From contig NZ_JYOA01000017.1 in assembly GCF_000955805.1 (NCBI RefSeq), forward strand, positions 20,860 through 84,859: 64,000 bases of DNA, read 5' to 3'. The position numbers and the translations under genes were made by a program. Position 1 is the stretch's first letter. Every line of letters begins with the position of its first letter. The notes beneath the pieces were generated by a model. It was not told where the DNA came from. It ran no database searches and worked only from the letters and a program-made list of their open reading frames with translations. The stretch is from Pseudomonas sp. 21 (GTDB lineage Bacteria > Pseudomonadota > Gammaproteobacteria > Pseudomonadales > Pseudomonadaceae). Shown piece by piece: positions 45,126 through 52,773 of the stretch.

Positions 45126-45881
45126 TCAGGCCTCCGCGGGGCGCCGTGCGAGCCGTCGCCCGAGGCCCAGACGCCAGCTCGAGGGCAGCGCACCCAGCAG
45201 CCGCAGCAGCAGAGTGAAGCCGCGCGGGAAGGCGATCTCCAGCGGGCGGGACTCCAGACGCCGGGTGATATGCTCGGCGGCACGCTCCACCGGCCAGATC
45301 ATGGGCATGGGGAAATCGTTGCGCCGGGTCAGCGGCGTATCCACGAAGCCGGGGGTCACCAGGGTCGTATCGATGCCCTCGCCCGCCAGGTCGATGCGCA
45401 GCGATTCCAGTAGGTAACGCAGCGCTGCCTTGGACGCACCGTAGGCACCGGCGCGGGGCAAGGCCAGCCAGGTCACCGCGCTGCCGACGACCACCAGGTG
45501 CGGTCGGACGCCCCGGCGCAGCAGCGGCAGGCACGCCTGGATGCAAAGCGCGGCGCCCAACACATTGGTCCTGACCACGCGCTCCACCAAAGCCGCGTCG
45601 AACTCCCCAGGCTCAAGGTATTCGCAGGTCCCGGCATTGAGCACCACGCGGTCCATTGCCCCCCAGGCCTGCTCGATCCGGCGGACAATGTCGGCCACCT
45701 GAGCGGCCTCCGCGATGTCGCCAGGCACTACCAATACGCGCGCTCCGTGCCGCTGGGCCAACGCATGCAACGGTGCGGCCTGGCGTGCCGTCACGGCCAG
45801 GCTGTGGCCCTCGGCGAGCAGCCGTTCGGCCAGCGCTGCGCCGATGCCACTGCTGGCTCCGGTCAACCAGAGGCGGCTCAT
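45126..45881 (-). CDS. Short-chain dehydrogenase of the light-linked cluster
   Basis: 251-residue SDR. NAD(P) motif WLTGASSGIGAALAERL at residues 5-21, NAG in VVLNAGTCEYLEPGEF, and catalytic YGASKAALRYLLESLRIDLAGEGI with Tyr and Lys. The C-terminal hydrophobic segment (LLLRLLGALPSSW) may associate with the membrane. It overlaps the upstream SnoaL-like gene by four bases. SDRs of this type recur in photolyase/CFA clusters; the substrate is unknown. Confidence 0.88.
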   Translation of the reverse strand: MSRLWLTGASSGIGAALAERLLAEGHSLAVTARQAAPLHALAQRHGARVLVVPGDIAEAAQVADIVRRIEQAWGAMDRVVLNAGTCEYLEPGEFDAALVERVVRTNVLGAALCIQACLPLLRRGVRPHLVVVGSAVTWLALPRAGAYGASKAALRYLLESLRIDLAGEGIDTTLVTPGFVDTPLTRRNDFPMPMIWPVERAAEHITRRLESRPLEIAFPRGFTLLLRLLGALPSSWRLGLGRRLARRPAEA

Positions 45882-46300
45882 GCCAACCTCCGCTTGAGCC
45901 AGGCGATGACGCCACCCATGGCCGGAAGATGCTCATAAAGCAGCGCGCCGGCATCGAAGTAGTCCCGATGAAAGTCCACCCGCTCGCCCCAGCGCAGATG
46001 GCTGCAACCTTCCACAGCGATCAGCTTGCCGCCCGCCAGGCGCGGATGACGAAAATACAGGGTCCAGCGCAGGTAGCCGTGCCCCTGATCGACCTCATCG
46101 AAGCCGTGAAAGTCGTAGCGCAGCTCCTGCACGTTGGCGTAGAGCGACTCGAAGTAACGGCGTAACTCGGCTAGGCCGTCCAGCCGGTGCAGCGGATCCT
46201 GGAAGCACACGTCCTGGCTGTAAAGGTCGTCCAGTCGGTGCAGACTGGCGGCGTCCAGCGAGGCAAAGCAGTTGGCGAAGGATTCCAGGAACAACGACAT
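45878..46300 (-). CDS. SnoaL/NTF2-like protein
   Basis: 140 residues with an NTF2-like fold: LESFANCFASLDAASLHRLDDLYSQDVCFQDPLHRLDGLAELRRYFESLYAN, then YLRWTLYFRHPRLAGGKLIAVEGCSHLRW and VDFHRDYFDAGALLYEHLPAMG. Members include SnoaL cyclases and steroid isomerases, but the cluster partners suggest a lipid-linked binding or isomerase role. GGAG seven bases before ATG 46300 decides the start; an upstream TTG would add five residues. First gene after LitR-type box 3. Confidence 0.82.
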   Translation of the reverse strand: MSLFLESFANCFASLDAASLHRLDDLYSQDVCFQDPLHRLDGLAELRRYFESLYANVQELRYDFHGFDEVDQGHGYLRWTLYFRHPRLAGGKLIAVEGCSHLRWGERVDFHRDYFDAGALLYEHLPAMGGVIAWLKRRLA

Positions 46301-46319
46301 GGTGAGCTCCGGCAAATCC

Positions 46320-46343
46320 TGTACAACCTTTAACTTTCGTACA
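46320..46343. promoter_or_regulatory. LitR-type box 3 (SnoaL-like operon)
   Basis: CTGTACAAC and TCGTACAGG separated by nine bases, so the TGTACA/CGTACA half-sites start 18 bp apart. Both nonamers and the spacing recur exactly at box 4 downstream of litR. It lies about 20 bp before the SnoaL-like gene. Confidence 0.7.
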
Positions 46344-46369
46344 GGTATAAGCGAAGCCTACGGCATTAA

Positions 46370-46395
46370 TTGTACAAATCAAGCAGAGTTGTACA
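46370..46395. promoter_or_regulatory. Additional pair of TTGTACA elements
   Basis: Two TTGTACA copies with starts 19 bp apart between the LOV gene and the SnoaL-like operon. They resemble the LitR-type boxes but with one extra base of spacing. They could extend operator 3 or supply a promoter -35 element on either strand. Confidence 0.45.
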
Positions 46396-46412
46396 ATTTT
46401 TCGCGGACATAA

Positions 46413-46865
46413 TCAGTTGCCGGGGTTCAACGCGGCCAGCCGGCTCTTCAGCGCTGCGACCTCGACCTCCAGCTCGCGGACGCGCTCCTGAGCCGCGACC
46501 TCTCGGCTGACATCGCGCTGGATACCGATGAAGTACGTGAGCTGGTCCGCTTCGTTGCGCACCGGCGTGATCGACAGCTCATTCCAGAACGGGGTGCCGT
46601 CCTTGCGGAAGTTGCGCAGCACCTGGCGGCAGGGTTGCCCGGCGCGGATCGCTTCGCGCACGACAGCCAGCCCAGCCTGGTGCCGCTCGCTGCCCTGCAG
46701 GAAGCGGCAGTCCTGATAGAGAATGTCGTCGACGGCGAACCCGGTCAGGCGCTCGAAGGCCGCGTTGGCATAGATCAGGATGCTGTCCTCTCCCTCCTGC
46801 TCGGCCACCACGATGCCGTCGTTGGAGGCTTCGACCATCAGTTGCAGGAGCTTGGCGTTGATCAT
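46413..46865 (-). CDS. Short LOV-domain blue-light photoreceptor (PpSB1-LOV/PplA type)
   Basis: 150 residues, essentially a lone LOV (PAS) domain with short helical ends. The photoactive Cys53 is in LYQDCRFLQGSE, equivalent to the GRNCRFLQ motif, and the FMN contacts NFRKDGTPFWNELSITPV and FIGIQRDVS are conserved. The C-terminal helix EVAAQERVRELEVEVAALKSRLAAL is a short coiled coil suited to dimerisation. This is the length and layout of the short LOV proteins of Pseudomonas putida, which act with class II LitR in light response. It lies upstream of the SnoaL-like operon and divergent to litR. Confidence 0.93.
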   Translation of the reverse strand: MINAKLLQLMVEASNDGIVVAEQEGEDSILIYANAAFERLTGFAVDDILYQDCRFLQGSERHQAGLAVVREAIRAGQPCRQVLRNFRKDGTPFWNELSITPVRNEADQLTYFIGIQRDVSREVAAQERVRELEVEVAALKSRLAALNPGN

Positions 46866-46987
46866 GGGTTGTTTATCCGGTTCACTGCGATCCGCCTAGG
46901 GTAGTCGGGCCACCGGGTACTGCCTAGCTCGGCCACAAACCTTGCCGCTGGTTTACAATCCTGGCTCCTTCGCCGCCTGGCCGCGCC

Positions 46988-47890
46988 ATGAACGACCTCT
47001 CCGATATCGACCCCAGCGATCTGCTGCCCATGCGCGAGGTTGTGCGCCTCACCGGCATCAACCCGGTGACCCTGCGGGCGTGGGAACGCCGCTACGGTCT
47101 GGTCAGCCCGCTGCGCACCGATGGCGGGCACCGTCTGTACACCCCGCAGGATCTGCAGACCATCCAGGACATCCTGCTGTGGACGGGCCGGGGCATGGCG
47201 GTCGGCAAGATCGGCGAGTTGCTCGCCCAACGCCAGCGACAAGAGCCGGCCCAGCCCGACGATGAGCGCCTGCAGTGGCGCGAGGCGTTTTCCCGAGCCA
47301 CGGCGACGTTCGACCAGAGCGAACTCGACAGGCTCTACGGCCAGGCCTACAGCATCTTTCCCAGCGCCACACTGCTGGAGGACATCCTCCTGCCGCTGTG
47401 GCGTTCCCTGCTGACGCTCAATGCCTTTGGCGCCCGCAGCCAGTGGGCGTTCCTCGACGCTTTCCTGCGCGCCCGCGTCCTCCTCCGCTTGCAGATGAGC
47501 CGCGCGCTCGGCGCCGGCGTACTGCTCGCCGATGCGGCCGGGACGACGCAGGAATTCGAATTGCTGGCCACCGGCTTGCTACTGGGGGGTGACGACCTGC
47601 GCGTCCAGCCCCTGGCGCCGGGGGCGCCGCTGGACGAATTGCCGCTGGTCTGCGCGGCGATGCAGCCGGCCGCGCTGGTGCTGCTCGCCCACGTTGCCCT
47701 GCCGGCCGATGCAATCAAACGCCTGGAGCGATTACAGATGGCGATTGAATGCCCACTGGCCTTGATCGGCGAAGCGGCGCAGGACATTGCCAACGCCGCT
47801 GGGGGAGTGCCCATCGTAGCCCTGGGAAGCAGTCCGGCCCGCAGCGCGCAGAAGCTGCGATTGCTGCTGCGCGGCGCCTTGCAGCTGTAA
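46988..47890 (+). CDS. litR: MerR-family regulator, class II LitR/CarH-like
   Basis: 300 residues. The MerR winged helix is MREVVRLTGINPVTLRAWERRYGLVSPLRTDGGHRLYTPQDLQTIQDILLW (about residues 15-65). A CarH-like helical bundle follows, DERLQWREAFSRATATFDQSELDRLYGQAYSIFP, and a C-terminal domain with the fold of the cobalamin-binding domain. The cobalamin signature DxHxxG is absent. Class II LitR proteins have the same loss and rely on a short LOV partner, here encoded 122 bp away divergently. It probably represses the photolyase, peroxidase and lipid operons in the dark through the TRTACA boxes. Confidence 0.92.
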   Translation: MNDLSDIDPSDLLPMREVVRLTGINPVTLRAWERRYGLVSPLRTDGGHRLYTPQDLQTIQDILLWTGRGMAVGKIGELLAQRQRQEPAQPDDERLQWREAFSRATATFDQSELDRLYGQAYSIFPSATLLEDILLPLWRSLLTLNAFGARSQWAFLDAFLRARVLLRLQMSRALGAGVLLADAAGTTQEFELLATGLLLGGDDLRVQPLAPGAPLDELPLVCAAMQPAALVLLAHVALPADAIKRLERLQMAIECPLALIGEAAQDIANAAGGVPIVALGSSPARSAQKLRLLLRGALQL

Positions 47891-47917
47891 ACGCACGCGG
47901 TCGACGCCCTGGCAAGC

Positions 47918-47941
47918 TGTACAACGCGAAAAGCTCGTACA
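47918..47941. promoter_or_regulatory. LitR-type box 4 (downstream of litR, no intact target)
   Basis: CTGTACAAC, nine bases, TCGTACAGG: identical arms and spacing to box 3. It lies 27 bp after the litR stop, yet no intact gene follows on either strand, only a FabF remnant on the minus strand. Confidence 0.65.
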
Positions 47942-47959
47942 GGATGCGGGACGCACGGC

Positions 47960-48022
47960 TCAACCCCAGCGCCGGAAAAGAACGCCCGCGTTCACCCCGC
48001 CGAATCCAAAGCCATTGGACAG
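47960..48022 (-). pseudogene. C-terminal remnant of a beta-ketoacyl-ACP synthase gene
   Basis: The minus strand encodes LSNGFGFGGVNAGVLFRRWG followed by a stop. This is the invariant C-terminus of KAS I/II enzymes and close to the end of the KAS II gene at 28.6-29.9 kb. The next codons upstream run into TAA, so only 20 codons survive. A ketosynthase gene next to litR has therefore been lost by deletion. Confidence 0.75.
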
Positions 48023-48516
48023 TGATTACTCCAACGGCATGGGCCAGGCGCTGCCGCTGACCGGATTCAGGCTTTCGGCCGCAGAGGATATCTCCTGTCG
48101 CGCCAACAACGGAGCGGCATCCGCCGGTAGGCTGCCGGTACTGGGCGGGCTGTTGGGAATGGACAGGGTGCGGCGGTTGGCACCCGTTTTGGCACATTGT
48201 GCGGCTTGTCCTTCGGGCAAGTGTACTGGTCGCGGTGGCGATTGCGGGAGCCCTCCATGGCGATACGAGCTGCTCGCTTCTAGCTGAGCAGCGACATTGC
48301 GACCGTATGTCTGCTAAGGGTCGGTAGCCGCCCTCGCCAGCGGCAGAAATTGGCCAGAAGCGAACGAATGGGGCTGAGATTGCGGTCCTCGCACTCGTGG
48401 AGCAATGTTCGGGTTAAAGGCACTGACGTTCGCCCCGACGGCTAATTAAACGGAACGCCATGCCGTCGCGCCCATGGAAAGGAAGGGAGCCAGAAATACC
48501 TGGCTCCCTGGCGCGG
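48023..48516. other. Gene-free interval after the litR region
   Basis: I see no confident gene. A 90-codon plus-strand frame (48015-48287) and a 63-codon minus-strand frame are open but unlike any family I recognise. The interval contains dispersed-repeat copy 2. It is likely deletion debris. Confidence 0.4.
48308..48366. repeat. Dispersed repeat, copy 2 (diverged)
   Basis: TGTCTGCTAAGGGTCGGTAGC at one end and AGCGAACG at the other, matching the outline of copy 1 with several changes in core and ends. Confidence 0.55.
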
Positions 48517-49347
48517 TTAGCCGCGAATGAACGCCAGCAAGTCTGCGTTGATTGTCTCAGCTTCGGTGGTTGGCATCCCGTGGGGGAAGCCAGAATAGGT
48601 TTTGAGAGTCCCGTTCTTGAGCAACTTTGCTGAAAGCGGCCCGGAATCCTCGTAGGGTACGATCTGGTCGTCATCCCCATGCATCACCAGCACAGGAATG
48701 GTGATTCCCTTGAGATCTTCTGTGAAGTCCGTCTGCGAGAAGGCTACGATTCCGTCGTAATGGGCCTGGGCGCAGCCCATCATGCCCTGGCGCCACCAGT
48801 TCCAAATAATGCCTTCAGAGGTCTTCGCATTGGGGCGGTTGTAACCGTAAAACGGCCCGGCCGGAACGTCGTAATAGAACTGGGCGCGATTGGCCTTGAG
48901 CTGGGCCTGAAGGTCGTCAAACACCTCCTTGGGCAGGCCGCCAGGATTGCTCTGGGTCTTGACCATCAGCGGAGGAACCGCGCTGATGATCGCGGCCTTG
49001 GACACACGGTCCTCGCCGTGACGGGCGATGTAGTGGATGACCTCTCCGCCGCCGGTCGAGTGGCCCACATGTACCGCCCCCTGGCTACCAAGGTGATTGA
49101 CTACCGCGGCCACGTCGTCAGCGTAGTGGTCCATGTCATGTCCATCCCACACCTGGCTCGATCGTCCATGCCCGCGGCGATCGTGAGCAACGACTCGGAA
49201 GCCGTTCGCCACGAAGAACAGCATCTGGGCGTCCCAGTCGTCGGCACTGAGCGGCCAGCCATGATGAAAGTGGATGACTGGGGCGTTCCGGGGGCCCCAA
49301 TCCTTGTAGAAGATCTCGACACCATCTTTGGTCGTGACGTATCCCAT
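48517..49347 (-). CDS. Alpha/beta hydrolase (non-heme chloroperoxidase/arylesterase type)
   Basis: 276 residues of the cofactor-free haloperoxidase/esterase branch. Nucleophile Ser97 in VHVGHSTGGGEV, acid Asp in VLVMHGDDDQIVPYEDS (about 228) and His in SGFPHGMPTTEAE (about 257). The oxyanion region is HFHHGWPLSADDWDAQ. No signal peptide. Family members hydrolyse esters and can show perhydrolase activity. It stands alone, with about 340 bases to the next gene upstream; the regulatory context is not visible. Confidence 0.9.
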   Translation of the reverse strand: MGYVTTKDGVEIFYKDWGPRNAPVIHFHHGWPLSADDWDAQMLFFVANGFRVVAHDRRGHGRSSQVWDGHDMDHYADDVAAVVNHLGSQGAVHVGHSTGGGEVIHYIARHGEDRVSKAAIISAVPPLMVKTQSNPGGLPKEVFDDLQAQLKANRAQFYYDVPAGPFYGYNRPNAKTSEGIIWNWWRQGMMGCAQAHYDGIVAFSQTDFTEDLKGITIPVLVMHGDDDQIVPYEDSGPLSAKLLKNGTLKTYSGFPHGMPTTEAETINADLLAFIRG

Positions 49348-49685
49348 GTTCGTGTCTCCGGATTATGTGTAGATCGATGAACCGGCGCCTGCACACGTGC
49401 TGTGGCCGGGAGCGTTATTCCATCCGTCGGCCGGAACGAGAGGCGAAAATCGACCCAGACTGACTCTGCAGCGATACCACTACGCCCCTTGTACTGGCTG
49501 CTCCGCAGCGTGCCGTCCGATGCACGAACGACCGCCACCATGCGGAGCCTCCTTCGCGTCAATCACAGCGGCAGCGTTACCTCCGAAATTGCGCGTCCGA
49601 CTACCACGCACCGCTGTTCGGTTATTCCAGGAGCAAAACCCATCTGAGGGTTCATCGGGTCTCCAGGGCCAACAATTGGTTGTCT
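49348..49685. other. Gene-free interval
   Basis: GC-rich sequence without a convincing gene, repeat or terminator. A short plus-strand frame (49397-49708) starting MLWPGALFHPSAGTRG is probably spurious. Confidence 0.4.
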
Positions 49686-50375
49686 TCAGGCGCTCAGTAC
49701 TGAAATGACCCGTTTGGCAGTGACCTTGGCTGACTGAGGGTTCTGCCCTGTCACCAGGCGGCCATCCACCACAGCCTTCGGCGTAAAGGGAACCAGCGCC
49801 TTTTCGAATCGGGCGCCACGTCGCTTCATCTCTTCCTCGGCGTTGTAAGGCACCTGTTTAGCCACCCCTGCCAGGATCTCTTCCATCCAGGTAAAGCCGG
49901 TCACGCGTCGCCCTGCGACGAGCAACGAGCCGTCCGATAGCCGAGTGTTCAAAAGGCCGCAATAGCCATGGCATACGGAGGCAACGATGCCTCCATGCTC
50001 ATAGACCTCGCGGGCGAGTCGCTGCAGCCCTTCATCATCCGGATAGTCGTACATCACGGCGTGACCGCCGGTGAAGTAGATCGCATCGAAATCCTTGCCG
50101 CATAACTCTCCCGGCGAGGCGGTGTGCGAGAGCAACGCCATGCTGGCGGGGTCAGCCAACCAACGTTTAGCGGAGGCATCGGCGTTCGGCCATTTGAGTG
50201 AGCGTGGCTCCAGAGGTATTGCTCCCCCCTTGGGGCTTACCAACCGCTGCTCGTAGCCCTGGGCAGCAAAGAGGTCGTAAGCGTGAGAGAGCTCCGACAG
50301 CCACAAGCCGGTTGGCTCGTCGGGATTGTCGAAGTGAGCCACGTTGGAGACGACATGGAGAATGCGACGGGGCAT
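49686..50375 (-). CDS. DJ-1/PfpI-family protein (Hsp31/glyoxalase III-like)
   Basis: 229 residues of the class-I amidotransferase-like fold. The nucleophilic Cys135 lies in VASVCHGYCGLL and is followed by His136; an acidic Glu near residue 20 (NPDEPTGLWLSEL) is in the position that activates Cys in Hsp31-like members. IYFTGGHAVMYDYPDD is another family block. Such proteins detoxify methylglyoxal or act as chaperones. It is followed upstream by the NmrA-like gene on the same strand with six bases between, so the two are co-transcribed. Confidence 0.87.
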   Translation of the reverse strand: MPRRILHVVSNVAHFDNPDEPTGLWLSELSHAYDLFAAQGYEQRLVSPKGGAIPLEPRSLKWPNADASAKRWLADPASMALLSHTASPGELCGKDFDAIYFTGGHAVMYDYPDDEGLQRLAREVYEHGGIVASVCHGYCGLLNTRLSDGSLLVAGRRVTGFTWMEEILAGVAKQVPYNAEEEMKRRGARFEKALVPFTPKAVVDGRLVTGQNPQSAKVTAKRVISVLSA

Positions 50376-50381
50376 GACGGT

Positions 50382-51326
50382 TTACCTTTCAAACGGATTC
50401 GGGCTGGATTCTGCAAAGAGCTGCTCGAGCCCTCGGCGATAAGTGGTCACCTTGAACTCCGGGAAGCGCCGCTTGAATTTCGCCGAGTCGAACAGGTTGT
50501 CGCGCTCATAGCGCGGCAGTAGCTCGCGAAGTTCGCGGACCTGCCGGGATAGCAGGCCGGCGGCTATCAAAGTCCACTTGCCGAGCACTCGATAAGAGGG
50601 CTCACGACCGACCAGTTCGGATGCCAACGCCACGATCTGTCGGTAGGTCAGGCGATCATCGTCGCAGGGCAAATGCCAGGTTTGCCCGAACGTGTCCGCG
50701 GCGTTACCCAAGGCCGCCAGCGCGCGGCTCGCGTCGGGAGTCCAGATGAGCGTGCGCCGGGTGTCGTCGCGCACCGGCACTCGCGGCGTCTGGCCCAACT
50801 TGATCTTGTCGATGACCAACGTATTGGTAATGCTCTGCGTCTTGTCAGGACCGTAGAACTCGGGGGCTCGTCCGATAACGACGGGGATTTCGCCCCGTGC
50901 CGCCTCCTGCAGGACCATCGACGCCATCGCAGCACGCACCTTGCCTTTGCGGCCTACGGGTTCGAATACGGATGCTTCGGTCAGTACACGGCCATCCTGC
51001 GGGTACATGTAGGTGTTGTCGAAATAGACGAACTTGGCCTTTGCCGCTCGGGTCGCATCCAGCGCGTTCTTGAGCATCGTTGGAAACTGCTCTTCCCACA
51101 GCCGCGTATCCGGCGGCAGGCCCGCAGTGAAGTAGACGATGCTGCTACCCTCTACCGCCCTGGCAGCCTGGCCGGCATCAAGCAGGTCGGCCGGCACCAG
51201 GGAGTCGGAGTCGTTGACCTTCTCAGGTCGGCGGCTCACAAGTCGCAGATTTGTTGTATAGGCGCGGTTAAGCTCTCGCGCCAGTTCCACCGCAATCTGG
51301 CCGGTGGCGCCCAAGATGGTCTGCAT
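50382..51326 (-). CDS. NAD-dependent epimerase/NmrA-like protein
   Basis: 314 residues of the atypical/extended SDR family. The N-terminal motif is TILGATGQIAVELARELN, and VYFDNTYMYPQDGRVLTEASVF supplies the Tyr region without a clear Tyr-x-x-x-Lys. NmrA- and quinone-reductase-like members act as redox sensors or reductases. It is followed downstream by the DJ-1-type gene and preceded by the exported decarboxylase-like gene, so the three may form one operon on the minus strand. Substrate unknown. Confidence 0.82.
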   Translation of the reverse strand: MQTILGATGQIAVELARELNRAYTTNLRLVSRRPEKVNDSDSLVPADLLDAGQAARAVEGSSIVYFTAGLPPDTRLWEEQFPTMLKNALDATRAAKAKFVYFDNTYMYPQDGRVLTEASVFEPVGRKGKVRAAMASMVLQEAARGEIPVVIGRAPEFYGPDKTQSITNTLVIDKIKLGQTPRVPVRDDTRRTLIWTPDASRALAALGNAADTFGQTWHLPCDDDRLTYRQIVALASELVGREPSYRVLGKWTLIAAGLLSRQVRELRELLPRYERDNLFDSAKFKRRFPEFKVTTYRRGLEQLFAESSPNPFER

Positions 51327-51362
51327 GCGATTTCCTCACTTGGCCCTGGGAACCCGCAACAC

Positions 51363-52367
51363 TCAATCGCGCGGCAGCATCGTCTGCAGCGGTGCCGGCG
51401 CATACAAGGCACTCTGGAACTGCGGCACATACTCGTACTTCAGCATCGACCCCAGTTTCAGTGACTTGATGTAGGTCGACAGGCTGCCGTCGCTCAGGCT
51501 CAGCTTGACGGCGTCCGAACTTGTCGTGGAGGCATGGTGCAGCTGCCGGGAGACCGCATAGCCGTAGCTGAGCTCTGCCTTGTGATCGAGATTAGTGAAA
51601 CTGTTGGTGACCAGTTCGACGTCCTGCGACAGATCAGCAAGCTTCGCTGTTTCCAGGGTCACGTCGACCTTGCCGGTCTGGCTATCGCTGATGCTCACCA
51701 CCACCGATTTGTCCGTCTCACGATAGTCGATAGGTGTCAGCCATTTGGGCAGGTTGTAGCCGACCACGCCGCGCACTCTGGCCAGCTCGGTGTTGACCGG
51801 CAGCTTCAACACATACCCCCACAGGTCCCTGCTCATCGATTGGCTGATCAGGCTGATGGGCCCCAGGTTGCTGCGGCCTGGCTTGTTGGTGACGATGGAC
51901 AAGGCAATTTCGTTGTAACTGTCGTTGTCGCAGTAGTGATAGGCGTAGGCAGTCAGCGCCACCAGACCTCGGCCAGGCCAGATCTGTAGTGGCTGCACCT
52001 GCTCCAGGACCTTGGCGGGCATCAGACCCCGGAGTCTGTCCAGATCGGCTGTGAAGACCACGGTGACCCGGCTGTTGTTGTAATAGAAATTCGGGGAATA
52101 GGACTCAAAGCCCATGTCGACCTTGGTCTTTGTCAGGGTCTTGAACCAGCTCAGGTCGATATCCGGAGCCTCCTGAGCAATCACCGAGAGTGGCGGGTTG
52201 GAGTGGTAGCGATCGTACAATCCCCCTTTCACGACAGGGATGACTTGCCCGGCAATCGTCGTGGCGGCCTGGGCGGCCGCTGGATCGGTTGGTTGTGAAG
52301 CCCAGGAAGGCACCGCTATGGCGGCGCTAAGAAGGCCACAAGCAAGGGCAAGTGAAACAGGTTTCAT
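51363..52367 (-). CDS. Exported acetoacetate-decarboxylase-like protein
   Basis: 334 residues. An N-terminal signal peptide (LALACGLLSAAIAVPSWA) is cleaved before SQPTDPAAAQ. The rest resembles the acetoacetate decarboxylase (ADC) fold: FYYNNSRVTVVFTADLDRLRGLMPAKVLEQVQPL, LVALTAYAYHYCDNDSYNEIALSIV and DLWGYVLKLPVNTELARVRGVVGYNLPKWLTPIDYRE. Cytosolic ADC enzymes carry an N-terminal catalytic Lys; whether it is kept here is unclear. GGAG lies 12 bases before the ATG. Periplasmic ADC-like proteins are little characterised. It forms a run with the NmrA-like and DJ-1-type genes. Confidence 0.8.
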   Translation of the reverse strand: MKPVSLALACGLLSAAIAVPSWASQPTDPAAAQAATTIAGQVIPVVKGGLYDRYHSNPPLSVIAQEAPDIDLSWFKTLTKTKVDMGFESYSPNFYYNNSRVTVVFTADLDRLRGLMPAKVLEQVQPLQIWPGRGLVALTAYAYHYCDNDSYNEIALSIVTNKPGRSNLGPISLISQSMSRDLWGYVLKLPVNTELARVRGVVGYNLPKWLTPIDYRETDKSVVVSISDSQTGKVDVTLETAKLADLSQDVELVTNSFTNLDHKAELSYGYAVSRQLHHASTTSSDAVKLSLSDGSLSTYIKSLKLGSMLKYEYVPQFQSALYAPAPLQTMLPRD

Positions 52368-52601
52368 ATCGAAGGTCTCCGCGTGTTGGGCTGGCTCCGC
52401 CAGAGGAGGCAGCATCTGTGCACCGACTCAGTTGGCGGTGTCTGTGCGGAACCCTAAGATTAAAGTTAGCTTTAAGGTCAAGGAGCCCTGAGAGTTATTA
52501 ACGGCGCGATGAGAGAGAATAAGAGCGATGAATGACAAGCGTCTGGTTGGTTGGGGACCATGCAACGCTGCCAATGGGCAATCCCAATAGTCTAGAAGTG
52601 C

Positions 52602-52643
52602 ACGTCCGCTATGGGTCGGTAGCAGTCCTTTACTGATGGCCGA
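52602..52643. repeat. Dispersed repeat, copy 3 (partial)
   Basis: Has CACGTCCGCTATGGGTCGG and GTAGCAGTCC exactly like copy 1 at the left end, but the right end runs into different sequence without the closing AGCGGACG. Confidence 0.6.
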
Positions 52644-52773
52644 ATTTACCGCCATTCCGCTTGCTGCCTTTGACCACGGAATACAACAGCGGGCCCAACG
52701 AAACGGACACCAGGGTCAGCAGGAAGTAGGGAAGCACGCTGAAGCTGAAGTCGAAGCGCCCCTCACCCTCCAT
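52630..52773 (-). CDS. Possible 47-residue membrane protein
   Basis: Frame starting MEGEGRFDFSFSVLPYFLL, with one membrane segment (VLPYFLLTLVSVSLGPLLYSVV), and a basic tail KGSKRNGGKFGHQ. The hydrophobic-then-basic layout fits a small inner-membrane protein. The ribosome-binding site is weak and the frame is open upstream, so it could be the tail of a lost gene. Its 3' end overlaps repeat copy 3. Confidence 0.4.
   Translation of the reverse strand: MEGEGRFDFSFSVLPYFLLTLVSVSLGPLLYSVVKGSKRNGGKFGHQ

Noticed and set aside
48015..48287. 90-codon plus-strand frame after litR
   Set aside because: No ribosome-binding site, no family resemblance, and it overlaps the ketosynthase remnant on the other strand.
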